Assembly (NCBI GenBank): GCA_047973435.1
Contig: JBKECA010000285.1
Coordinates: forward strand, 1 to 64,000
Direction of reading: 5' to 3'
Source: JBKECA01 sp047973435
GTDB taxonomy: Bacteria; Planctomycetota; Planctomycetia; Planctomycetales; Planctomycetaceae
Length of the DNA: 64,000 nucleotides
Positions 8,278-17,298 of the stretch are shown here, piece after piece; position 1 is the stretch's first letter; every line of letters begins with the position of its first letter. The translations under genes were made by a program, and so were the position numbers. Below the pieces are notes generated by a model, which ran no database searches, was not told the origin of the DNA, and was given only the letters and a program-made list of their open reading frames with translations.

Positions 8278-9561
8278 ATGAAGGTGCTGGTAATTGGCCA
8301 GGGAGGACGCGAGCACGCGCTGGTCTGGAAGCTCGCGCAGTCTCCCAAGGTCACTCAGGTTTATTGTGCCCCGGGCAACGCCGGGACAGCGCTCGACGGA
8401 GAGAACGTCGACATTTCGGCTGTCGATGCGCCACGGCTGGTGAAGTTCGCTCAGCAGGAAGGGATCGGGCTGACTGTCGTCGGCCCGGAGGCACCACTGG
8501 TGGCGGGGGTGGTCGATGCGTTTGCCGCCGCGGGGCTGAAGGTGTTTGGCCCCACACAGGCCGCGGCGGCACTCGAGGGGAGCAAGATTTTCTCCAAAGA
8601 GGTCATGAAGCAGGCGGGAGTCCCCACGGGGGACTGGCGGTTCTTCGAGGACGCCGACACCGCCATGCAGTATCTCGACGAGCGCGGGAATGTCCCGCTA
8701 GTCGTGAAGGCCGATGGACTCTGCGCGGGAAAGGGAGTCGTCGTCTGTGACAATCAGGATCAGGCGGCGCTGGCGGTCCACGACATCCTGGTGGAAAACA
8801 AGTTTGGCGATGCGGGAAAACGTATCCTGATCGAGGAGCGGCTGGTTGGTCAGGAAGTCAGCATTCTGGCGCTGGTCGATGGTCGCACGATTGTCCCGCT
8901 CGAACCGGCACAGGACCACAAGGCGGCTTACGATGGCGATATCGGGCCGAATACCGGCGGCATGGGGGCTTACTCCCCTGCCGCATTCGCCACACCGGAA
9001 CTGATGGATGAGGTCATCCACAAAATTCTGATCCCGACGGTTCACCAGATGCGTAAACGGGGCTGCGAGTTTCGCGGTGTGCTTTACGCCGGACTGATGC
9101 TCACGGCACAGGGGCCGAAAGTGCTGGAGTTCAATGTCCGCCTGGGCGACCCCGAGACACAACCAGTGCTGATGCGACTGCAGACCGATCTTCTAGATGT
9201 TCTTCTGGCGGCGACCGACGGCAAGCTGAAGGACCTGCCGCCCCTCAAGTGGGACCCGCGACCGTCCGTTTGTGTCGTCATGGCTTCCGAGGGCTATCCC
9301 GGTGACTACAAGAAGGGGCACGCCATTCGCGGTCTCGATCAGGCAGCAGCCTTGTCGAATGTCAAAGTTTTCCATGCCGGCACCTCCCGAATTGGGACCG
9401 ATGCTGTTAACGACGGGGGGCGGGTCTTGGGAGTGACGGCCATCGGCGATGACGTCGCAGGTGCCAAGAAGCGAGCGTACGAAGCCGTCAAGTGCATCCG
9501 CTGGTCCGGCGCATGGTGCCGCAAGGACATTTCGGACAAGGCGCGCGAATCCATCGGATGA
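8278..9561 (+). CDS. purD: Phosphoribosylamine-glycine ligase (GAR synthetase)
   Basis: A 427-residue ATP-grasp enzyme joining 5-phosphoribosylamine and glycine to form GAR, the second step of purine synthesis. The N-terminus MKVLVIGQGGREHAL, the ATP-grasp lysine region VVKADGLCAGKGV, the glycine-rich QDHKAAYDGDIGPNTGGMGAY and the metal-binding EFNVRLGDPETQ are all present, and length matches the family. The last codons overlap the chromate transporter start (ATGA), so the two are probably translated from one message. No other pur genes are near. Confidence 0.97.
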   Translation: MKVLVIGQGGREHALVWKLAQSPKVTQVYCAPGNAGTALDGENVDISAVDAPRLVKFAQQEGIGLTVVGPEAPLVAGVVDAFAAAGLKVFGPTQAAAALEGSKIFSKEVMKQAGVPTGDWRFFEDADTAMQYLDERGNVPLVVKADGLCAGKGVVVCDNQDQAALAVHDILVENKFGDAGKRILIEERLVGQEVSILALVDGRTIVPLEPAQDHKAAYDGDIGPNTGGMGAYSPAAFATPELMDEVIHKILIPTVHQMRKRGCEFRGVLYAGLMLTAQGPKVLEFNVRLGDPETQPVLMRLQTDLLDVLLAATDGKLKDLPPLKWDPRPSVCVVMASEGYPGDYKKGHAIRGLDQAAALSNVKVFHAGTSRIGTDAVNDGGRVLGVTAIGDDVAGAKKRAYEAVKCIRWSGAWCRKDISDKARESIG

Positions 9562-11018
9562 CGAGCATTCGGCAACCGTTCGGCCCGCCCGACTCTGGTC
9601 CACACGCCCCGGACCCGCCCACGGGTTCAACAGACATCACGGTCAAGTCGTCGGTCATACCGTCGACGTTGTCCGCGGACATCTCCGTCTGGGCGCGCGT
9701 GGCCGCCTTGTCCTTTGGCGGCCCTGCCGGACAGATCGCGGTCATGCACCGCATCATTGTGGACGAGCAGCGATGGCTCTCCGAGGATCGGTTTCTCCAT
9801 GCACTCAACTACTGCATGCTGCTCCCCGGTCCTGAGGCGCAGCAACTGGCGACCTACATTGGCTGGTTGCGCCACGGTGTCCGGGGGGGACTGCTGGCCG
9901 GCGGACTGTTCATCCTGCCGGGGTTCGTCTCCATCCTCGCACTCAGTGTTGTTTATGCCGAGTACCAGCAGCTGCCACTGCTGACGGGGCTTTTTCTCGG
10001 CCTGAAGGCGGCCGTCATTGCAATCGTCGTCGAAGCGGTCGTGCGGATCGGCAGGCGCGTCCTCAAGAGCCGGCTGCTCATCCTGCTGGCGGTGGCGTCC
10101 TTTATCGCCATCTTTGCTTTTCAGGCCCCCTTCCCGCTGGTGATCGCGAGTGCCGCGCTGATGGGACTGATTGTCCACCGCTGCTGGCCCGAAATGCTCT
10201 CGGCCCCCGCTGGACATGGCCCCCATATCACGCCACAGCCAACGACGACCGACCGTGAAGTGACTAACACTTCCGTACGTCTCGAAGACGACGGTCGCCC
10301 GCGATGGGGGCCCAGTCTGGGAGTTCTGGTGATTGCCGCGGCATTGTGGTTCGGTCCTCTGCTTGTGCTGCGTCATTGGTTGGGAGCGAATTCAATCTGG
10401 GTGCAGGAGGGAATGTTTTTCAGCCAGGTCGCGGTCGTCACTTTCGGTGGGGCGTATGCCGTCCTGACCTACGTGGCCCAACAGGCGGTTGATCACTTTG
10501 GGTGGCTGCAGCCGGGAGAAATGCTTGATGGCCTTGGTCTGGCCGAGACAACACCCGGCCCGCTCATCATGGTTGTGCAGTTCGTTGGATTCCTGGCGGC
10601 TTATCGTAATCCCGGTCCCCTGTCTCCCTTAACGGCCGGAGTCCTGGGGGCGATGGTCACCGCCTGGGTTACGTTCGTTCCCTGCTTCTGCTGGATCTTT
10701 CTGGGGGCGCCGTTTGTCGAGCGGTTACGCAGCAATCGGGCATTAGCGGTGGCCCTGGCGGCCATTACTGCGGCCGTTGTGGGAGTCATCCTCAAACTGG
10801 CGGTCTGGTTCGCGATTCACACGATGTTTGGACAAGTGGTCACGCAAGACTGGCTGGGCATGTCATTGCCGGTGCCGGTCTGGGAATCGATCCGGCCAGT
10901 CACCGCCGGAATTGCGATTGTGGCGTTCAGTCTCACTTTTATCGGGAAACGCGGGATGGCCGTGACGCTGGCGATCTGCGGCTCACTCGGGCTTTTGACC
11001 ACCTGGCTATGGGGATAG
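9558..11018 (+). CDS. chrA: Chromate transporter, ChrA family (two-domain)
   Basis: A 486-residue membrane protein of the CHR superfamily in the long, two-domain form. The first half carries ALSFGGPAGQIAVMH and LLPGPEAQQLATYIGW; the second carries TFGGAYAVLTYVAQ and LAETTPGPLIMVVQFVGF, the duplicated FGGP...PGP signatures. About ten hydrophobic segments are visible, with a polar linker at about residues 205-250. Members export chromate, and some carry sulfate. The ATG at 9558 overlaps the purD stop by four bases and is preferred to an upstream in-frame ATG at 9492 inside purD. Pairing with purD looks incidental. Confidence 0.93.
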   Translation: MTSIRQPFGPPDSGPHAPDPPTGSTDITVKSSVIPSTLSADISVWARVAALSFGGPAGQIAVMHRIIVDEQRWLSEDRFLHALNYCMLLPGPEAQQLATYIGWLRHGVRGGLLAGGLFILPGFVSILALSVVYAEYQQLPLLTGLFLGLKAAVIAIVVEAVVRIGRRVLKSRLLILLAVASFIAIFAFQAPFPLVIASAALMGLIVHRCWPEMLSAPAGHGPHITPQPTTTDREVTNTSVRLEDDGRPRWGPSLGVLVIAAALWFGPLLVLRHWLGANSIWVQEGMFFSQVAVVTFGGAYAVLTYVAQQAVDHFGWLQPGEMLDGLGLAETTPGPLIMVVQFVGFLAAYRNPGPLSPLTAGVLGAMVTAWVTFVPCFCWIFLGAPFVERLRSNRALAVALAAITAAVVGVILKLAVWFAIHTMFGQVVTQDWLGMSLPVPVWESIRPVTAGIAIVAFSLTFIGKRGMAVTLAICGSLGLLTTWLWG

Positions 11019-11060
11019 CCGATCGACATACTTTCGCCGGCATCTCTGGCAAGGCGCAGT

Positions 11061-12299
11061 TCAGAGTCGGTCGACACGGCCGGATCGAATTTCATCGACG
11101 GTCAACACGGTCCAGTCGCCATCAAACTTTGGCGGCGGCGGCGAATCGTCACCGTCTTGGACAAGCACACCTTTCAGCCGGCAACCCGACTCATAGACGT
11201 GCCGTACAAAGTCTGCTCGTGTCTCGTCCCACTCCAGAAAGATGCACACGCAACTGGAAATGGATTCCAGTTCCTCCGCCACCAGTGGTGAAATCTGGTC
11301 GAACGGATTCTGTCGGCAAGGCTGAATTCCCGCCAGGATCTCCAGCACGCTATCGAAGTTCGCCGTTCCGGTGTTCGTCCGAAACACATACAGCTCGGGA
11401 CCGGCGGCAAACAGATCGATGATGTGCTCCTGAAAGTTGAGTCGTTCGGCGACCGCTGCCATCAGGCTGATCCCGGCTTCCAGCCGATCCGTTGCGACAG
11501 TCCGCAGCCAGCGTGAGGGCGGCAGGTGCGTATCGAGCACGAGTGCAATGCGGCTGACATACTCCTCGTGAAACTCCTTGACCACCGGCTTGCCGATTCG
11601 CGCCCAGGCCTTGAAATCAATCCGCCGAACCGACTCCCCTGGCGTGTACTCCCGGTTGCCGATGTACTCGGGCGACAGTCCCACCCCTTGCGTGAGTAAC
11701 GTGCCGCCCGGCTGATATCGGTACGAGACCGGAATATCGAGTTCCCCCAGCGAGTGATATTCCGGCAGCACCAGAAGAGGCGAACAGTCGCTTTTGGCTC
11801 CACTAAATCGCACGAGATTAAAGGGAAACGTCGACACGGCCTGTACGGCAGGCAATGCAAAGACACCACGCCGCGCCGTCTGCAGCTTCAGTCGCAGTGT
11901 TCCCCGTTCTCCCGGCCTCAGATGCGGCAGATAGGCGTCGGAATCCACCGTTTGCACTCCATCGGGCAGGTTGAACATCCCGAGCATCAGGTCGAACGCT
12001 GCTCTCCAGCGCGACGTATTCTGCAGCGTGAAATCGGCACTCACCGTCTGTCCCGCCACGGAACGCTGCGGCGCGGCCCCCGTCAACTTGAGCACGGGTC
12101 TGAAGAGAAGGGCAGTCGATTCCGAGACCCCCAGCAACGCAAACAGACCACAGAAAATCTGATAGATCGGCAGCTGTGTTGTCACCGACCCGAGGGCCGT
12201 CAGCAGAATGGCCAGCACCAGCATTCGCCCCGTGGGCGTCAACTTAAAGAACCAGACGAAACGGGCTGCACGCAGCAGATACATCGGTCGGCGACGCAT
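11061..12299 (-). CDS. DUF58 domain-containing protein (MoxR/VWA cluster 1)
   Basis: A 412-residue protein with two adjacent membrane segments at about residues 25-65, a beta-rich region, and the DUF58 core GVGLSPEYIGNREYTPGESVRRIDFKAWAR broken here only by naming its key parts (REYTPGE, RIDFKAWAR). A VWA-like fold follows (IALVLDTHL). Such proteins are encoded with MoxR ATPases and are thought to be their client or scaffold in metal-cofactor or complex assembly. It is the last gene of the minus-strand set VWA, MoxR, DUF58 and starts 103 bp after the MoxR stop. Confidence 0.88.
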   Translation of the reverse strand: MRRRPMYLLRAARFVWFFKLTPTGRMLVLAILLTALGSVTTQLPIYQIFCGLFALLGVSESTALLFRPVLKLTGAAPQRSVAGQTVSADFTLQNTSRWRAAFDLMLGMFNLPDGVQTVDSDAYLPHLRPGERGTLRLKLQTARRGVFALPAVQAVSTFPFNLVRFSGAKSDCSPLLVLPEYHSLGELDIPVSYRYQPGGTLLTQGVGLSPEYIGNREYTPGESVRRIDFKAWARIGKPVVKEFHEEYVSRIALVLDTHLPPSRWLRTVATDRLEAGISLMAAVAERLNFQEHIIDLFAAGPELYVFRTNTGTANFDSVLEILAGIQPCRQNPFDQISPLVAEELESISSCVCIFLEWDETRADFVRHVYESGCRLKGVLVQDGDDSPPPPKFDGDWTVLTVDEIRSGRVDRL

Positions 12300-12402
12300 G
12301 ACAGTTCACTGTCTCGATCGCTTCCACATTGGGACACCGCAGTCCATCCCGCTGTCCTCGTTCCACTATGACGGACGCAGTCTCCTTCGCCGAAGAAGCG
12401 AT

Positions 12403-13419
12403 CTAAGTTGGTACCGGAATTTTCGACAGCACCTCTTCGATGACCTGCAGCTTGTTGAGGCTGCCGTATTTGGCTTTGCTGGTCAGGACGGTGCGGTGAG
12501 CCAGCACCGGGCCGGCCATTTGTTGAACATCGTCCGGCAGTGCAAAGTCCCGTCCCGCCAGGAAGGCGGCCGCCTGGACCGCTCGGAAGAACATCAGCGA
12601 ACCGCGCGGACTGACGCCCAGTTTGAGTTGAGGCTGCTGGCGAGTCGCCTGCACGATGTCCACCAGGTATCGCGCGAGTGACCGCTCGACCCGTACGCTG
12701 CGGACCATCGTCTGCAGACAGAGCACCTCTTCCAGCAACAGGACCGGATGCAGGTTCTCGACCGGGACCGTCTCCGCCTGAGACAGCAGCATGTCGGCCT
12801 CCGTCTCCCGATCGGGATACCCTAGTTGCAGCTGCACCAGGAACCGGTCCAATTGCGCTTCCGGCAAAGGATATGTTCCGTGGAAGTCGACGGGGTTCTC
12901 AGTCGCCAGAACCAAAAATGGCTGCGGCAAATGGTACCGCACACCTTCGATAGTGGCCTGCCCCTCGCTCATGGCCTCCAGCAAGGCCGACTGTGTGCGG
13001 GGCGAGGCACGATTGATTTCATCCGCCAGCAGCACACTGCAAAACACCGGCCCCTCACGAAACGTGAATGTCCCTTCTTTGGGATTGAAGACCGATGCAC
13101 CCAGGATGTCTGACGGCAGCAGATCGGGTGTGAACTGGATCCGCCGGAACTCGACATCCAGCGAGCGTGCCAGGGATTTCGCCAGAGTCGTCTTGCCGAC
13201 GCCGGGAACGTCTTCCATCAGCACTGATCCGCCTGCCAACAAGGCGATGATCAGAACGTCGATCTGATCCTCCTTACCCAGGATGACCGACATCAGGTTG
13301 CGCTTTAGCTCTTGCAGTTTGCGTTGCGACTGTGCCGAGACCTCCGCCGACGGACGTCCCGCTGCCGAATCAGCAGCAGCACCACGAGACGGTTCACGGA
13401 GTTGGGTGTCGGTAATCAT
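12403..13419 (-). CDS. MoxR-type AAA+ ATPase (cluster 1)
   Basis: A 338-residue AAA+ ATPase. Walker A is DVPGVGKTTLAK, Walker B is LLADEINRA, and sensor 1 is ATENPVDFHGTYPLPEAQLDRF, all characteristic of the MoxR subgroup; the arginine-bearing GVSPRGSLMFFRA segment closes the domain. MoxR ATPases act as chaperones with VWA proteins. The ATG at 13419 (MITDTQLREPS) is chosen because the 52 codons upstream are Arg/Ser-rich and unlike the family. It lies between a VWA gene and a DUF58 gene on the same strand. Confidence 0.92.
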   Translation of the reverse strand: MITDTQLREPSRGAAADSAAGRPSAEVSAQSQRKLQELKRNLMSVILGKEDQIDVLIIALLAGGSVLMEDVPGVGKTTLAKSLARSLDVEFRRIQFTPDLLPSDILGASVFNPKEGTFTFREGPVFCSVLLADEINRASPRTQSALLEAMSEGQATIEGVRYHLPQPFLVLATENPVDFHGTYPLPEAQLDRFLVQLQLGYPDRETEADMLLSQAETVPVENLHPVLLLEEVLCLQTMVRSVRVERSLARYLVDIVQATRQQPQLKLGVSPRGSLMFFRAVQAAAFLAGRDFALPDDVQQMAGPVLAHRTVLTSKAKYGSLNKLQVIEEVLSKIPVPT

Positions 13420-13782
13420 CCCGGGCCAACAAAGGGATTGAATCGCAGCAGAGTTGGAAACCGCGGACCCCGCGATTGAGTTCCGTCGGGTTTGCGAATC
13501 GCGACTCGCAGGAGATCGAACTGCAGGATAGGAAAGCGCGAGACGGACAGGAAGCCGGACCGGGCGGTGATCCAAGAATCTGGCGTGGCGGCAACGGCGG
13601 ACCTTGTGTCTCTGCTTCCGGCGGCAGTCCGCTCACCGCGCCCTCCAGCGAGAGTCGTCGGGATCCGTCGGGGCCCAGCAACGGCTCCCCTGGTCATTGT
13701 TACGGCGAGGACTTCATTCCCGTTGGAGAATTCGCGACGTCCTGGACAGCCAAGCTCAGATCAGCCGGACTTTGCCTGCTTC
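13420..13782. other. Intergenic spacer within MoxR/VWA cluster 1
   Basis: About 360 bases between the VWA stop and the MoxR start. Frames open here on both strands show no recognisable domain. A promoter for the MoxR-DUF58 pair could lie here, but no clear signal is visible. Confidence 0.35.
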
Positions 13783-14814
13783 TCAGGGAACCGTTGCAGC
13801 AGTTTCTTCCGGCGGGGCCGTGGACGCGGCTTCAACCCAGTAATGATCCTCCTCCTGGATGATGTGCCGGTAGGTCCCGCCGCTCGTCGTGGCGATTTCC
13901 TCCAGAAACTTGCCACCCGCATCATCTCCCAACGAAATCGTGTTGATCCTGATCCCCCTGGTATTCGCTTTGGCCACCTCGCGGACCACGCGGTAGTTGA
14001 ACTCTCCATCCGTCAGAAAATAGATCACATCCGGCTGCATGCGCATCGCCATCAACATGGCGTCCAGCGGATCAGTCTTGCCACCGGCTCGCAACTCAGC
14101 GGTCCACTTGAACAGGTCGTCCTGATTCTCTGTCCCTCCGGGCCGCAACTCCGTGGCAGGCATCGGAAACGATCGGGTGTTGAAGAAGATGACAAAGTAC
14201 TTCTGCTCTGACGACATGCGGTAAATGGTTCGCCACAGCTCGATCTTCAGTCGGCCGAACCGTGAACGGGCCGGCCCGGGATATCTGAAGTTCATGCTGC
14301 GCGAGGCGTCGACCACGAACACATACCGACCCGGTTCGTTGTCGAGCTGAAAGTAGTCGGCTCCTTGTCCGCTGCCATTGCCGACGCCGTTTCCTGTTCC
14401 GGAACCGAGGCCGGTCGAGGCGGACGCGGGAGCGAGTCGAACAGTTTCTCGCAGGTCCACGTTCTCGACCAGTTCCCCGCTTGTGGCGGCAACGCGGTCG
14501 TCGAAGTGCACCTGCGGTTCCGACGTCGGTTTGTCGACCGAGGGTCGCGCGATCACCTGCCGCCCACCCGCCTGACTCGACGGCAGCAACGGCAGTTGGA
14601 GGATCTCGGGCGGTATCTCGGTCTCTTCGGCCGCGTCGTCAAACTGGGTCTGTACCGCCGGCGGCACCCGCGTTTCCGTGGCGGGAATCCACACACAGCT
14701 CATCGCCGCAATGACGGCCACATGCAGCGATGTCGACGCCAGCAGTCCCCAGGCATCGTCGCGCGGCAGTCCCCGGGAAATCTCGCTGCTCGGCTTGGCG
14801 GATGGGGCGGGCAC
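13783..14814 (-). CDS. Membrane-anchored VWA domain protein (cluster 1)
   Basis: A 343-residue protein: one membrane segment at about residues 24-43, a Pro-rich periplasmic stretch, a Gly-rich linker (residues about 134-150), then a VWA domain starting at YVFVVDASRSMNF with the MIDAS pattern DASRS and a later TDG (FLTDGEF). A TDP motif with GGKTDPLDAML fits the second metal-binding loop. VWA proteins with MoxR partners bind target proteins through Mg2+. First gene of the set VWA-MoxR-DUF58. The TonB-like layout (anchor, Pro-rich stalk, C-terminal domain) suggests the VWA domain faces the periplasm. Confidence 0.85.
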   Translation of the reverse strand: MPAPSAKPSSEISRGLPRDDAWGLLASTSLHVAVIAAMSCVWIPATETRVPPAVQTQFDDAAEETEIPPEILQLPLLPSSQAGGRQVIARPSVDKPTSEPQVHFDDRVAATSGELVENVDLRETVRLAPASASTGLGSGTGNGVGNGSGQGADYFQLDNEPGRYVFVVDASRSMNFRYPGPARSRFGRLKIELWRTIYRMSSEQKYFVIFFNTRSFPMPATELRPGGTENQDDLFKWTAELRAGGKTDPLDAMLMAMRMQPDVIYFLTDGEFNYRVVREVAKANTRGIRINTISLGDDAGGKFLEEIATTSGGTYRHIIQEEDHYWVEAASTAPPEETAATVP

Positions 14815-15267
14815 GACGATATCACTGACTCTGTGGATCGGTATGGGCCGCGTTGGGAGGGAAACCGAGCGTCCAGTTGAGGACGCAGAGCGGGTTTTTC
14901 AACCTGTCGCGACTCGATCGCAATCGGGAGTTTCACTCATCTCCTCGGGCAGGTTGGGAAACCTGTCCTGCAAACCGGTGGTCTGCACTCCAGATTCATC
15001 GGCAGGAGAGGCTCCCGGAACGCTCCTTTTTGCCTGCTCCGAGACTAACACTGCCGTCTGCGAAGTTCAAAAGGATTCACCCGAGACGGCAAGCGGTTTG
15101 GAGGACGGAAATTGGGGAGTCTGTAACGGTTCTATGGGTCACGATGGCTCGTCCACCCTCTGTGCCCCCTTTCGTTGCAGCAGCCAGTTCAGGAGACCGA
15201 CCATCGGCCGGTTGGACCCGAATCGACCCCAGAGTTGGCCCACTTCCAAACGGGCGGAGTTGCTTGC
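14815..15267. other. Intergenic region, no gene seen
   Basis: About 450 bases between the VWA gene and the antiporter gene, both on the minus strand. No frame here has recognisable protein features; the region should contain the promoter of the VWA operon and the end of the antiporter transcript. No strong terminator hairpin was recognised. Confidence 0.35.
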
Positions 15268-16578
15268 CTATGCCAGTCGCTTCGACTCCGCCGACAGGCC
15301 GCTCGGGGCCGAAAGGGAGGTGCGCCGCACCACCAGCCACTCAAATATTGGCGCGGCCGCCAGCGTCGTCACCACCGCCATGATGACCAGCGTTGCGAAC
15401 AGCCCTTCGCTGATGACCCCCCGCTGCAGGCCAATGTTGATGATGATCAGTTCCATCAGTCCCCGAGAATTCATCAAGGCACCGATGCCGACCGCTTCGT
15501 GATTCGGGAGTCCGCTGGCTCGCGCCGCCAGCCAGCAGGCCACCCCCTTGCCCAGCACCGCCGCCAGCAGTACCAGGCCACACATCCCCCACAGGAAGGC
15601 CGAGTTCAGCAAGGTGATGCGAGTGTTCAGTCCCGAGTAGGTGAAGAACAGCGGCAGCAGCAGAGCCACTGTCAACGGTTGAATGCGCGACATGATCGAC
15701 TGAGACATCACCCCCCGCGGCATCGCGGTCCCCATGATGAACGCGCCAAAGACCGCGTGCAGGCCGACATGATCGGTGAACCACGCCCCCAGACACATGC
15801 AGGCCAGACCAATGACCAAACCTGCTTCGGACAACTCCCCCTCACTCGTTCGCAGCCTCGGCTCGATCCAGCGCAGCAGCGGTCGCACCACACCGATCGT
15901 CACCAGCACATACGCCAGTCCGCCGCCGATATTCCACGTCGCGTGCCAGATTTGCTGATCGAAACTCGCCAGCACCACCGCCAGCAGCCCCCAGGCCACG
16001 GCGTCGTCGATCGCCCCCGCTCCCAAGGCGACGGTTCCCATTCGCGTTCCCGACAGACCCTTGAAGTGAATGATCCGTGCCAGCATCGGGAAGGCGGTGA
16101 TGCACATCGACGCCCCGAGAAACAACATCGCCTCGGCGCGGCTAGTACGTTCCGGAAACAGGTCTGTGTACTCGTACAGTCCAATCGCCAGCAGCCCCCC
16201 CAGCACAAACGGGGCAATCATCCCCGCCACCGACACCATGAGCGACGCCTTGAAACTCTCGCGGACAATGTCGACCCGAAACTCCATCCCCACGATGAAC
16301 ATGTACAACGCCAGCCCCAGTTGTGAGGCGGGAAAGAGATAACACTGCGTATCCCGCGTCTGCTGGGTTGCATCCCAGGGAAACAGAGTCTGCTGCAGTT
16401 CGGGCCACAAGTAGCCAAACAGGGACGGCCCCAGCAGCACGCCGGCAATCATCTCGGCCACCACTTGCGGCTGCCCAAAGCGGGCCGCAACCGAGCCGAC
16501 CAGGCGGCAGAACAGCAGGATGACCGCCAGCTGCAGAAAGAACTGCACGGCGAGTTGAACATTCGTCATGGGAGTCAT
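15268..16578 (-). CDS. Kef-type cation:proton antiporter (CPA2 family)
   Basis: A 436-residue membrane protein with about 12 hydrophobic segments and no cytoplasmic TrkA domain. Family features are QPQVVAEMIAGVLLGPSLFG near the N-terminus, AGAIDDAVAWGLLAVVLASF (the conserved DD-type ion site) mid-protein and IGALMNSRGLMELIIINIGL near the C-terminus. CPA2 antiporters exchange Na+ or K+ for protons. The absence of a regulatory RCK domain resembles NapA/Kef-like exchangers; the ion cannot be assigned. A MarR-type regulator gene lies 58 bp upstream on the same strand and may control it. Confidence 0.92.
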   Translation of the reverse strand: MTPMTNVQLAVQFFLQLAVILLFCRLVGSVAARFGQPQVVAEMIAGVLLGPSLFGYLWPELQQTLFPWDATQQTRDTQCYLFPASQLGLALYMFIVGMEFRVDIVRESFKASLMVSVAGMIAPFVLGGLLAIGLYEYTDLFPERTSRAEAMLFLGASMCITAFPMLARIIHFKGLSGTRMGTVALGAGAIDDAVAWGLLAVVLASFDQQIWHATWNIGGGLAYVLVTIGVVRPLLRWIEPRLRTSEGELSEAGLVIGLACMCLGAWFTDHVGLHAVFGAFIMGTAMPRGVMSQSIMSRIQPLTVALLLPLFFTYSGLNTRITLLNSAFLWGMCGLVLLAAVLGKGVACWLAARASGLPNHEAVGIGALMNSRGLMELIIINIGLQRGVISEGLFATLVIMAVVTTLAAAPIFEWLVVRRTSLSAPSGLSAESKRLA

Positions 16579-16636
16579 CTTGATCGAGACCTGTCGCTCA
16601 CTTCACCATCTGGACGGCCAGCGTTGTGCCCAATTC

Positions 16637-17131
16637 TCACGTTGCCCACGGGCTGTCGTCTGCTTCGTGTGGACTGCGGGCCGTCTGCAATAGCGTTCTC
16701 AGCTGCTCCAGTTGGGCCTTCGCCATATGCCCCAGCTGCTGGCGGTGGCAGTCCCGCAACGGTTGATCGACCGACTGCAGCAACGCTTCTCCGGCCGCCG
16801 TGATGGCCACCAGCACCACGCGGCGGTTGGCGGAGTCGCGACGCCGCTCGACGAGTGACCGTTCCTCCAGCCGGTCAATCATTCGCGTGATGTCGGGCGC
16901 CCGTGAAATCAGCCGCTCGGAGACCACCAGTGTTGGCAGTGGCTGCGGAGCCGCGGCCCGCAGAATGCGGAGCACGTTGTACTGTTGGGCGGTCAAATCG
17001 AAGTGGCTGAAGAGTTCGTCCTCGAGCATCCGCAGCCGATCGTAGGTCCGCCACAGATTGAGGAAGACCTCTTGCTCGAGCGAGGCAAACCGTCGACGTC
17101 GCGCGGGCAGCGTGGGAGTGGATTCCGGCAT
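16637..17131 (-). CDS. MarR family transcriptional regulator
   Basis: A 164-residue winged-helix regulator. Helices around LTAQQYNVLRIL and ISRAPDITRMIDRLEERSLVERRRDSANRRVVLVAIT match the MarR recognition helix and wing. Such dimers repress nearby genes and release on ligand binding. The ATG at 17131 is chosen over one at 17146 because the latter falls inside a tandem operator-like repeat. It is followed by the antiporter gene and probably co-transcribed with it. Confidence 0.9.
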   Translation of the reverse strand: MPESTPTLPARRRRFASLEQEVFLNLWRTYDRLRMLEDELFSHFDLTAQQYNVLRILRAAAPQPLPTLVVSERLISRAPDITRMIDRLEERSLVERRRDSANRRVVLVAITAAGEALLQSVDQPLRDCHRQQLGHMAKAQLEQLRTLLQTARSPHEADDSPWAT

Positions 17132-17137
17132 GCCGCC

Positions 17138-17164
17138 ACAATACATGTCGGAACAATACTTGTC
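17138..17164 (-). promoter_or_regulatory. Tandem operator-like repeat before the MarR gene
   Basis: ACAATACATGTC (17138-17149) and ACAATACTTGTC (17153-17164) are two 12-base units with one mismatch and a 15-base period, ending seven bases before the chosen start codon. This placement suits autorepression by the encoded MarR protein (inference). Each unit also contains a TATTGT string on the minus strand that could serve as a -10 box. Confidence 0.5.
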
Positions 17165-17298
17165 CAGACAGGGGATAAACTGCGATTTCCTAAATCAGTC
17201 ACTGCGATGCCCCCGGACGACGCAGAGGAACAGTCCAGGCGCCGAAGCGGCCGGCTTGGGTCGCCGAGGCGGGATGAATCGGTGACGCTCGGCCGCGA

